From: Verrucomicrobiia bacterium
GTDB taxonomy: Bacteria > Verrucomicrobiota > Verrucomicrobiia > Limisphaerales > CAIMTB01
Length of the DNA: 64,000 nt
NCBI GenBank assembly: GCA_019634625.1
Contig: JAHCBA010000006.1
Coordinates: forward strand, 149,353-213,352
Reading direction: 5' to 3'
Shown: one piece after another, positions 53,245 to 60,789 of the stretch
How the letters are laid out: every line of letters starts with the position of its first letter
How positions within the stretch are numbered: the first letter of the stretch is position 1
The notes under the pieces: generated by a model
Seen by the model: only the letters and a program-made list of their open reading frames with translations
Told to the model about the DNA's origin: nothing
Database searches by the model: none
Translations under genes and position numbers: made by a program

Positions 53245-55191
53245 TCATCTCACTCCGTTCTCAGCGCCTCCATGGGATCCAGTCGGGCCGCGCGGCGCGC
53301 GGGCAGCCAGCTGGCAAACATCGCCACGCCCAGCAGGACCAGAGATACGCCGGCAAACGTTGCCGGATCGGTCGGTTTGACCTCGTAAAGCATGCTGCCG
53401 GACATCGCCGACGACGCCGACAACCTCCCAGCCTTCGTCGATGTTGCCCGTGGCCACGTCGAGATGGATGCGCTGACCCAACGGATCCTGATTCGGGAAA
53501 TGCTGACGGGCGAGGGCTTCGTTGATGATGACCACACGTGGCGAACCGACCTTGTCGCTCCACGCAAAAGGCCGGCCCTTGCGCAGTGGAATTCCCGCCG
53601 CCTGGAAATAGTCCGGCGTGCAAAAATCAAAGTCCACACCGTGGCCGGTCGGCGGTGCATCCGACCGGCCGGCAATCACGAAAGTCGTGTCCATCGACCC
53701 ACCGCCAACCGGCCGCCTTCCGACCACCCCGGCCGCTTCGACGCCTGGGAGAGCGCCGATCCGTTCCAGCGCCCGCTCAAAAAAATCCGTCCGGCCCGCG
53801 GCGTCCGGATACCTTTTCTCCGGCAGAGTCACCTGCATCGTCAGGACGTTCCGTGGATTGATGCCTGGCGGAACGTGGGCGAGACGAACGAAGCTGTTCA
53901 GCAACAAGCCGGCGCCGACCAGTAGAACGAGGGAGAGCGCCACCTCGGCGATGATCAACCCGCTGCGCACACGGTTCCGTGGACCGGTGCCGGAAGTGCG
54001 TGCGCCCTCCTTGAGCATGTCGTTCAGATGGATCCGCGAGGTCTGAAGGGCGGGCACCAGACCGAACACCACCCCGGCGAGGAGGGAGATCAGCACCGAG
54101 AATCCCAGCACGCGGAGGTCCAGGCCCAGTTCCCCCGCGCGGGGCAGGTTCACGGCATTCAGGTGCTTGATCGCACCGACGGCCCAGAAGGCGATCAGCA
54201 GTCCGAGCAGGGCGCCGGTCAGGGACAACAGCACGCTCTCCGTCAGCAACTGCCGCACGATACGCCACCGGCCGGCGCCCAGCGCGGCCCGGACGGCCAT
54301 TTCCTTCTGGCGTCCTGACGATCTGGCCAGCAGCAGGTTCGCGACGTTGCTGCAGGCAATCAGCAACACGCAACCCACGGCGCCGAACAACACGAGCAGC
54401 GTTGGCCTGGAGTCGCCCGTGATCTGTTCATGCAACGGCACGAGGGTCGCACCCCAGCCCTGCTTCCACGCCGGATACAGGGGACGGAGCTGGGCGGCCA
54501 CCGCCGACAGTTCAGTTCCGGCCCGTTCCACGGTCTCGCCGGGTTTCAAGCGGCCAAAGACCTGGAGCCAGTGTGAGCCGCGCTGGTTGCTGTCATTCGG
54601 ACGGACCGCCATCGGGACGATGAAATCTGCCGGCCCCCACGGCAGGACCATCGGGGCGAGGACGCCAATCACCGTGTGGCTCCGGCCATCGAGTTGGAGG
54701 GTGCGCCCCACCACGGACGCGTCGCCACCCAGGCGGCGCTGCCAGAATCCGTGACTCAGCACGACCACCTGGTCCTTGCCCGGCTGGTCCTCATCCGGCG
54801 CGAAGACGCGGCCCAGGAAGGGCCGTGCCCGAAGAATTCGGAGACCGCTGGCGGACATTCCCACGCCGCTGATCAGTTCGGGGCTTCCTTCGCCGGTGAG
54901 GTTCAACCTCCGGCTGTCCAGGAGCGACAGGTCTTCAAAGACATTGCCGTGCTCCCGCCAGTCGAGAAAGGCGCCCGGCGACGCCCAGTTCCGTTGACCG
55001 GGTCCGGGAGCCTCCCACACCTGCACCAACTTCCCCGGCTCTTCGAATGGCAGCGGTTTCAATAGCACCGAGTCCACGACACTGAACACGGCGGTCGTCG
55101 CGCCGATACCGAGCGCCAGAGTGAACACAGCCACCGCGGTGAAGCCGGGAGTCTTCAGCAACTGGCGGAAGGCGAACTTGAGATCATTCAT
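53245..55191 (-). pseudogene. ADOP-type ABC permease, array copy 7: internal deletion and frameshift
   Basis: The first open frame (648 codons) starts [20 protein letters not shown] and is normal through the first FtsX domain and most of the second periplasmic domain, up to [10 protein letters not shown]. There it turns into non-homologous sequence. In the next frame, immediately downstream, is [20 protein letters not shown] followed by the normal C-terminus [21 protein letters not shown]. Compared with the intact copies, about 130 residues (end of the second periplasmic domain and first helices of the second FtsX domain) are missing at the junction near 53390-53400, and the reading frame is shifted. 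A functional permease is unlikely. Confidence 0.8.
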
Positions 55192-55417
55192 CGGGGTTGG
55201 TCCATCTCGTTGGCGCCCCGGCAGGGTGGCGCTGACGCATGGTCGTCAAGGCGTCGGGAGGCGCTTGCACACCTGATGCCACGCGGTGGCGCCGGCGGAA
55301 TCCACCTCGTTTTCAACGGGTTTTGGCGGCGGGCCTGCCGGGACGCGCTCCAGCCATTCTCGCGAGTGGGATTCTCCCGTCCCAAAGGCGGGACGCCCAC
55401 GGAACGGAGGGCAGAAC

Positions 55418-55502
55418 CCGGGGTCAGATCTGTGAATTTGACAAATCGGAGCCCGAGAATCGGCGGGGGTGGCAAATGTCAAATTCAGAGATCTGACCCC
55501 GG
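55418..55502. repeat. 85-bp palindromic repeat, copy 2
   Basis: Arms at 55418-55443 and 55477-55502 are the same 26-bp sequences as in copy 1 with the same single mismatch; the 33-bp centre is related but diverged. The flanks (GAAC before, CTTCCG after) are also shared, so the transposed or copied unit is slightly longer than the palindrome. Confidence 0.9.
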
Positions 55503-55509
55503 GGCTTCC

Positions 55510-55701
55510 GTACTACTGCTGGCGGCCCTCAACGCCTACGGGCCGAAGCGAGGGCAGGAATATCGGGAGCTGCCCCGATGGCGCCGCCGAGCCAGGCGAC
55601 CGTCGTGTCAGGACTTGATCCATCTCCTGCGCAAGCAGTGGGCCGAGGAAAAGGGCTCGGAGAACAGGCGCGAGCAAATGATCATCACGGCCGCCGCCTG
55701 A
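55510..55701 (+). pseudogene. C-terminal fragment of an unidentified protein
   Basis: About 63 protein-like codons (LLLAALNAYGPKRGQEYREL, PRWRRRARRPSCQDLIHLLR, KQWAEEKGSENRREQ) end in a stop at 55701 and begin directly at the edge of the 85-bp palindrome with no start codon. It resembles the basic C-terminus of a transposase in style, but I cannot confirm any family. Confidence 0.35.
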
Positions 55702-55822
55702 GATTTCGCGGCGCCAGCGCCCGGGAAATGGCCAAACTCCAGGGGTCGTAAACGACCCATTGCGCGCGTGCCGACATCGTGACGCCGACCGTCACAGGCG
55801 CGAGTGTGATGAACTTCTTCAT
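55685..55822 (-). pseudogene. N-terminal remnant of a TrbJ-like conjugal transfer protein
   Basis: A 45-codon ORF starts MKKFITLAPVTVGVTMSARA and continues with QWVVYDP. This signal-peptide plus AQW-VYDP sequence is typical of the start of TrbJ/VirB5-like conjugation pilus-tip proteins. It then loses homology and stops; the family length is about 250 residues. It is probably the truncated end of a former conjugative element. Confidence 0.5.
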
Positions 55823-56093
55823 GATGTGCCTTTCGTTACGTTGTCGATGGACGGAGGCAACACGCCGCCAATCACGAGAAAGGATTTGCCACCAAGCGAA
55901 GAAGGCGCGGTGTATCACACTCACGACATTCCACTAAGTCCGCGGATGAAGGCGGCGCAGTTCATGAACATCCGCGAACTGAACGCATGCTGACTTTGGC
56001 AAATCAGGACGAGTCGTCTCCGATTCCTGATCCTCCTCCGTCTCCATGAACATGGCGTTTGGAGAACTTTCGGCGGGTTGATGGTGCGGATGG

Positions 56094-56115
56094 ATTTTAA
56101 CGCCATTTTAATGCA
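56094..56115 (+). promoter_or_regulatory. Candidate KdpE operator: 11-bp direct repeats
   Basis: ATTTTAACGCC (56094-56104) is followed without a gap by ATTTTAATGCA (56105-56115). Adjacent 11-bp direct repeats are the binding layout of OmpR/PhoB-type regulators, the family of KdpE. A -10-like GATTAT lies at 56131-56136, about 15 bp downstream, so the second half-site would stand where a -35 is expected. It lies about 145 bp upstream of kdpF. Confidence 0.45.
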
Positions 56116-56259
56116 CTCAACCTAGCTTTTGATTATGCGCCCCTTCCGTCGTCGTGGAAACTGGGGTCATGAACGGACGAGCATTCTGCGACCAACCGGC
56201 ACACAGATCCGCGGTCAGCCCCATCATTAGGCGGCTGTCTGCCAACGAATAACCCGGAA

Positions 56260-56349
56260 ATGACCATGGAAACCATCATTGTCGGCATCATCGCATTGCT
56301 CCTGTTTCTCTACCTGTTCGCGGCCATGATCCGGCCCGAAAAGTTCTGA
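56260..56349 (+). CDS. kdpF: KdpF, small subunit of the potassium-transporting ATPase
   Basis: The 29-residue peptide consists of one membrane helix (IIVGIIALLLFLYLFAAMI) and the short polar end RPEKF, the hallmark of KdpF (Y-L-x-x-A-x-x-x-PEKF). KdpF stabilises the KdpFABC complex in the cytoplasmic membrane. Its stop lies 9 bp before kdpB. The first ATG (56260) or the third codon ATG (56266) could be the start. Confidence 0.85.
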   Translation: MTMETIIVGIIALLLFLYLFAAMIRPEKF

Positions 56350-56358
56350 GGATTTCGT

Positions 56359-58416
56359 ATGACTCACAAAGCTTCTTCTCTCTTTGACTGGAACATCGTC
56401 GGTCCGGCGACTGCGGATGCGTTCAAAAAGCTCAACCCGCGATTGATGGTCAGGAATCCGGTGATGTTCGTCACGCTGGTCGGCGCGGTCCTGACGACCG
56501 TTGGAATCTTCACTTCACCGGGCGAACGCGGCTTCGTGGCGCATCTCGCGGTGTGGCTGTGGTTCACGGTTCTGTTCGCCAATTTCGCCGAAGCGGTGGC
56601 GGAAGGGCGCGGCAAGGCACAGGCCGCCACGCTGCGCAAGGCTCGGAAAGAAACGATGGCGCGGCGACTGAAGGACGGAAACGAAGCCCGTGTCCCGGCG
56701 ACGGAGTTGCAGAAGGGCGACACGGTGGTTTGCGAAGCGGGCGATGTAATTCCCGCGGACGGCGAAGTGATTGAAGGCATCGCCAGCGTGGACGAAGCGG
56801 CGATCACGGGCGAGTCCGCTCCGGTCATCCGTGAAAGCGGTGGGGACCGCAGCGCCGTAACCGGCGGCACGCGCGTGATCAGCGACCGGATTGTCGTCCG
56901 CGTCACGATCGAGAAAGGCCACGGATTTCTCGACCGCATGATCGCGATGGTGGAGGGCGCGCAGCGGCAGAAAACGCCGAACGAGATCGCGCTCACCATT
57001 CTGCTCTCGGCGCTCACGCTGATCTTTCTTCTCGTCGCAGTGACCTTGAAACCGTTCGGACTTTTTGCCGGGACGGTGTTCAGCATGCCGGTGCTGGTCG
57101 CGCTGCTGGTCTGTTTGATTCCGACCACGATTGGCGCGCTACTGAGCGCGATTGGCATCAGCGGCATTGACCGGCTCATTCGGCGCAATGTCATGGCGAC
57201 CAGCGGACGCGCGGTCGAGGCGGCAGGTGACGTGGATGTGTTGCTCCTGGACAAGACGGGAACGATCACGCTGGGCAATCGCATGGCGACGGCTTTCGTT
57301 CCCGCGCAAGGCGTCGTGGCGGTTAAGCTCGCGGACGCGGCACAGCTCGCATCGTTGGCGGACGAAACACCGGAGGGCCGCAGCATCGTCGTGCTGGCGA
57401 AGCAACAGTTCAAGCTGCGCGGTCGCGAAGTCGCCGAGCCACATGCGAAGTTCGTTCCCTTCACGGCGCAAACGCGCATGAGCGGGGTGGATTTTCTGGC
57501 GATGGACGGTCATCCGGCACGGACCATCCGCAAAGGAGCGGCGGACGCGATGCGCGCCTATGTGGATCAGCAAGGCGGCGCGTTTCCCTCCGGGGTCGGT
57601 CAGACGGTGGATGAAATCTCCCACCAAGGCGGCACTCCGCTCGTGGTCGTGGAAGGCAAACATGTCCTCGGTGTTGTCCAGCTCAAGGATGTGGTCAAAG
57701 GCGGGATCAAGGAACGCTTCGCGCAATTGCGCAAGATGGGCATTCGCACTGTGATGATCACGGGTGATAATCCGCGCACCGCCGCTGCCATTGCCGCCGA
57801 GGCAGGTGTGGACGACTTCATGGCGCAGGCCACACCCGAAGACAAACTCAAGCGCATCCGCTCCGAACAGGCCGCCGGCCATCTGGTCGCGATGACCGGC
57901 GACGGCACAAACGACGCGCCCGCCCTCGCGCAAGCCGACGTAGGCGTGGCGATGAACACCGGCACGCAAGCCGCGCGTGAGGCGGGCAACATGGTGGATC
58001 TGGACAGCAATCCGACGAAGCTCATGGAAGTCGTCGAAATCGGCAAACAACTCATCATGACGCGCGGCGCGCTGACGACGTTCAGTCTGGCCAACGACGT
58101 GGCGAAGTATTTCGCCATTCTGCCGGCGATGTTCGCCAGCCTCTACGCGGTCCAAGGCGCGCGCGGTCCGCTGTCCGCGATGGACATCATGCGACTGCAT
58201 TCGCCGGAGTCGGCCATTTTAAGCGCCGTGATTTTCAACGCCCTCATCATCGTCGGGCTGATACCGCTCGCCTTGCGAGGCATTGCCTACCGGCCCATCG
58301 GCGCGGCGGCGATCCTGCGACGCAATCTGCTGATCTACGGCCTTGGTGGCATCATCGCACCGTTCCTTGGCATCAAACTGATCGACCTTGTGCTGGCCGC
58401 TTTGCACCTCGTCTGA
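56359..58416 (+). CDS. kdpB: KdpB, catalytic P-type ATPase subunit of the K+ pump
   Basis: The 685-residue protein is a complete type IA P-type ATPase. [12 protein letters not shown] holds the actuator-domain Glu152, [14 protein letters not shown] the phosphorylated Asp298, [10 protein letters not shown] the nucleotide-binding region, and [22 protein letters not shown] the hinge with metal-binding Asp. [21 protein letters not shown] is characteristic of KdpB, and the [13 protein letters not shown] helix carries the conserved Asp/Lys pair. It powers high-affinity potassium uptake. It precedes kdpA, the reverse of the usual kdpA-kdpB order, and is separated from it by a small membrane-peptide ORF. 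Confidence 0.95.
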   Translation: MTHKASSLFDWNIVGPATADAFKKLNPRLMVRNPVMFVTLVGAVLTTVGIFTSPGERGFVAHLAVWLWFTVLFANFAEAVAEGRGKAQAATLRKARKETMARRLKDGNEARVPATELQKGDTVVCEAGDVIPADGEVIEGIASVDEAAITGESAPVIRESGGDRSAVTGGTRVISDRIVVRVTIEKGHGFLDRMIAMVEGAQRQKTPNEIALTILLSALTLIFLLVAVTLKPFGLFAGTVFSMPVLVALLVCLIPTTIGALLSAIGISGIDRLIRRNVMATSGRAVEAAGDVDVLLLDKTGTITLGNRMATAFVPAQGVVAVKLADAAQLASLADETPEGRSIVVLAKQQFKLRGREVAEPHAKFVPFTAQTRMSGVDFLAMDGHPARTIRKGAADAMRAYVDQQGGAFPSGVGQTVDEISHQGGTPLVVVEGKHVLGVVQLKDVVKGGIKERFAQLRKMGIRTVMITGDNPRTAAAIAAEAGVDDFMAQATPEDKLKRIRSEQAAGHLVAMTGDGTNDAPALAQADVGVAMNTGTQAAREAGNMVDLDSNPTKLMEVVEIGKQLIMTRGALTTFSLANDVAKYFAILPAMFASLYAVQGARGPLSAMDIMRLHSPESAILSAVIFNALIIVGLIPLALRGIAYRPIGAAAILRRNLLIYGLGGIIAPFLGIKLIDLVLAALHLV

Positions 58417-58431
58417 CCTGAAGGAAATCCC

Positions 58432-58524
58432 ATGACTATTCTCTATTTGCTTTTCGGACTTTTCACCTTCGCGCTTCTGTTCGCTTTGACGGCTGTCGTC
58501 GAGGAATCAGAGCGGAGGGATTAA
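58432..58524 (+). CDS. 30-residue membrane peptide between kdpB and kdpA
   Basis: The ORF has a good ribosome-binding site (AAGGA, about 8 bp upstream of the ATG) and a single hydrophobic helix (ILYLLFGLFTFALLFALTAV) followed by a charged end (EESERRD). It lies 15 bp after kdpB and 12 bp before kdpA on the same strand. It is similar in size and topology to KdpF but lacks the PEKF ending. It could be a second KdpF-like subunit or a distinct accessory peptide. It is not a fragment of kdpA, whose own start is complete. Confidence 0.65.
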   Translation: MTILYLLFGLFTFALLFALTAVVEESERRD

Positions 58525-58536
58525 CTCGCACGCTTT

Positions 58537-60219
58537 ATGAATGCCATTCTTCTGATTGCACTGATTGTTGGGGGCACGGCCGTCCTGTCCTGGCCGCTGG
58601 GCCGCTACATGAAATGGGCGATGGACCCAAACGTGTCGAACGGAGTCGCGGGAAAGTTCGATCGGCTGTTTCATCTCTTTGGCGGACGCTGTACGGGCGA
58701 GCGGCTAAACTGGAAGCAATACATGGTCTCGATGATGGTCTTCAACGTGGTCATGTTCGTCGTGAGTTTCGCAATCATGGCGCTCCAACACCATCTGCCG
58801 CTCAATCCGGACGGACAGGAAGCCGTCGAGGGAAGCCTGATCTTCAACACCGCCGCCTCGTTTACCTCGAACACCAACCTGCAACACTATTCCGGCGAAT
58901 CCACCTACAGCTACCTCTCGCAGCTTTTCGCGTTGATGTGGCTGCAGTTCGTTTCCGCCGCCACGGGCATCGCCGCTTTGACGGCGATGGCGCGCGGCCT
59001 GGCCGGACGCAAGGACATGGGCAACTTCTTGCTCGATGTGCAGCGCGCCACGTTTCTCGTTCTGCTACCGCTGGCCCTGATTGTCGCCACGCTCATGGTT
59101 CTGGGCGGAATGCCCATGACGCTGGCGGGGGCAGCACAGGCAACCACGCTGGAAGGCATCGAGCAGACGATTGCGCGTGGGCCGGTCGCGGCGTTTCTGG
59201 CGATCAAGCAACTCGGCACGAACGGCGGCGGTTTCTTCGGCCCGAACTGCACGCATCCGTTCGAGAACCCGACCTCCTGGACCAACACGCTGGCGATGAT
59301 CTCCATCATCCTGGTTCCGATGGCGTGCGTGTGGATGTTCGGGCGCATCATCGGGCGGATGCGCCATGCGACGGTCGTGTTCAGCGTAATGCTCGTCTTC
59401 TTGCTGGTGAAAATCGCGGGCTCGGTTTGGTTTGAGCAGGCGCCGACGCAGGCGTTTACCGGCCTGCCGATCGAGCAGAACGTTGGCAATCTTGAAGGCA
59501 AGGAACTGCGCTTTGGCGCGCCGCAGGGCAGCGGCCCACTGTGGAGCGTGTTGACGACTTCCACGAGCAACGGATCCGTGGGGGCAATGCATGACAGCCT
59601 CAATCCCCTGACCGGCCTCATGCCGATGATCGGCATGTGGCTGAACGCGACCTTCGGCGGCGTAGGCGTCGGCATGATCAACATGTTCATCTACATCGTC
59701 CTCGCCGTGTTTGTTGCGGGGATGATGGTGGGGCGCACGCCGGAGTATTTGAGTCGGCGCATCGAGGCGCGCGAAGTGAAGCTGGCCGTCATCGCGCTCT
59801 TCGCGCATGCGTTCTTCATTCTCGGCGGAACGGCCATCTTCGCCGCGACGCCGTGGGGGCAGGAGACGTTGAACAACACCGGAGCGCACGGCTTCAGCGA
59901 AATCCTCTACGAGTTCAGTTCCGCGTCGGCGAACAACGGATCAGGTTTCGAGGGCTTGGGTGACAACACCGTGCCGTGGAACGTGGCCACGGGCATCGTC
60001 ATGCTCCTGGCGCGATTCATTCCGATCATCCTGCCGTTGGCGATTGCCGGTTCGCTGGCTGCGAAGAAGCCTACAGCGCAATCGTCCGGCACGCTGGGCG
60101 TGGAAGACGGCACGTTCGGCGTGATGCTGGGGGCGACCATCGTCTTCATCGGCGCGCTGACATTTTTCCCGGTCGCTGCGCTCGGACCGATTGCCGAACA
60201 CCTGCAATTCATGAGGTAA
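58537..60219 (+). CDS. kdpA: KdpA, potassium-binding channel-like subunit
   Basis: The 560-residue membrane protein has the four pore-loop repeats of the KdpA family. Selectivity-filter regions include AASFTSNTNLQHY, KQLGTNGGGFFGPNCTHPFENPTS, LMPMIGMWLNATFGGVGVG and SSASANNGSGFEGL. The Cys in GPNCTHPF replaces the ANSAHPF of the E. coli form. KdpA binds and translocates K+ with ATP energy from KdpB. The stop codon is 2 bp before kdpC. Confidence 0.95.
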   Translation: MNAILLIALIVGGTAVLSWPLGRYMKWAMDPNVSNGVAGKFDRLFHLFGGRCTGERLNWKQYMVSMMVFNVVMFVVSFAIMALQHHLPLNPDGQEAVEGSLIFNTAASFTSNTNLQHYSGESTYSYLSQLFALMWLQFVSAATGIAALTAMARGLAGRKDMGNFLLDVQRATFLVLLPLALIVATLMVLGGMPMTLAGAAQATTLEGIEQTIARGPVAAFLAIKQLGTNGGGFFGPNCTHPFENPTSWTNTLAMISIILVPMACVWMFGRIIGRMRHATVVFSVMLVFLLVKIAGSVWFEQAPTQAFTGLPIEQNVGNLEGKELRFGAPQGSGPLWSVLTTSTSNGSVGAMHDSLNPLTGLMPMIGMWLNATFGGVGVGMINMFIYIVLAVFVAGMMVGRTPEYLSRRIEAREVKLAVIALFAHAFFILGGTAIFAATPWGQETLNNTGAHGFSEILYEFSSASANNGSGFEGLGDNTVPWNVATGIVMLLARFIPIILPLAIAGSLAAKKPTAQSSGTLGVEDGTFGVMLGATIVFIGALTFFPVAALGPIAEHLQFMR

Positions 60220-60221
60220 TT

Positions 60222-60785
60222 ATGAAATCACTCATCTCCAGCCTTCGACTCGTCATTGTGACGATGCTCATTTGCGTGGCGGGCTACACCGCCATCATCC
60301 TGGCCGTCGGCCAGATCGCCACCCCCGATACCGCCAACGGCCATCTGATCACGGATAGCGATGGCAAGATCATCGGCAGCCGGTTGATCGCTCAAAAGTT
60401 CGAGCAGCCGCACTACTTCTGGCCGCGGCCCTCGGCTGCGGGCGAAGACGGTTACGACGCGACCAGCGCCGCCGGAAGCAACAAGTCGCCGACCAGCGGC
60501 GATCTGACGGAGCGCGCCAGACAACTGATTGAGCGATACGACGCGTCCGCTGAAAAGCCTCTGCCGCCCGAACTCGCCGCAGCGTCCGGGGGCGGCCTGG
60601 ATCCGCATATCACCGAGCACGCGGCGCGTTATCAGGCTGAACGGGTGGCGAAGGCGCGCAACGTCTCCGTGTCAGAAATCGAAACGCTCATCGGGCAGCA
60701 CGCCTTCGCTCCGGGCGGCGCGCTCACCACCGGCCGCATCGTCAACGTGCTGGAATTGAATCTGGCGCTGGATTCCATACCGTGA
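60222..60785 (+). CDS. kdpC: KdpC, accessory subunit of the K+ pump
   Basis: The 187-residue protein has one N-terminal membrane helix (LRLVIVTMLICVAGYTAIIL) and the conserved periplasmic part. GSRLIAQKFEQPHYFWPRPSA is the family signature, followed by GSNKSPTSGDLTER, ALAAASGGGLDPHI-like and LNLALD segments. KdpC assists assembly and ATP affinity of KdpB. It is 4 bp upstream of the kdpD GTG. Confidence 0.95.
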   Translation: MKSLISSLRLVIVTMLICVAGYTAIILAVGQIATPDTANGHLITDSDGKIIGSRLIAQKFEQPHYFWPRPSAAGEDGYDATSAAGSNKSPTSGDLTERARQLIERYDASAEKPLPPELAAASGGGLDPHITEHAARYQAERVAKARNVSVSEIETLIGQHAFAPGGALTTGRIVNVLELNLALDSIP

Positions 60786-60789
60786 CGTT

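Larger units (their letters stand above)
55192..56259. other. Debris-bearing spacer between the permease array and the kdp operon
   Basis: Just over 1 kb contain no intact gene. They hold the second 85-bp palindrome (55418-55502), a protein-like C-terminal fragment (55510-55701), a TrbJ-like N-terminal remnant on the reverse strand (55685-55822), and the kdp upstream region with direct repeats (56094-56115). From about 55823 onward the sequence is clearly less GC-rich. Confidence 0.6.

Noticed and set aside
37839..55191. MacAB-type efflux or Lol lipoprotein-export operon
   Set aside because: None of the seven proteins has a Walker A/B nucleotide-binding domain, and no MacA- or LolD-like gene is nearby. 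The proteins have duplicated permease halves, as in the ADOP family.
56364..57479. Long antisense open frame opposite kdpB
   Set aside because: Composition is Ser/Thr/Arg-rich shadow sequence of the kdpB codons. KdpB has all of its motifs on the other strand.
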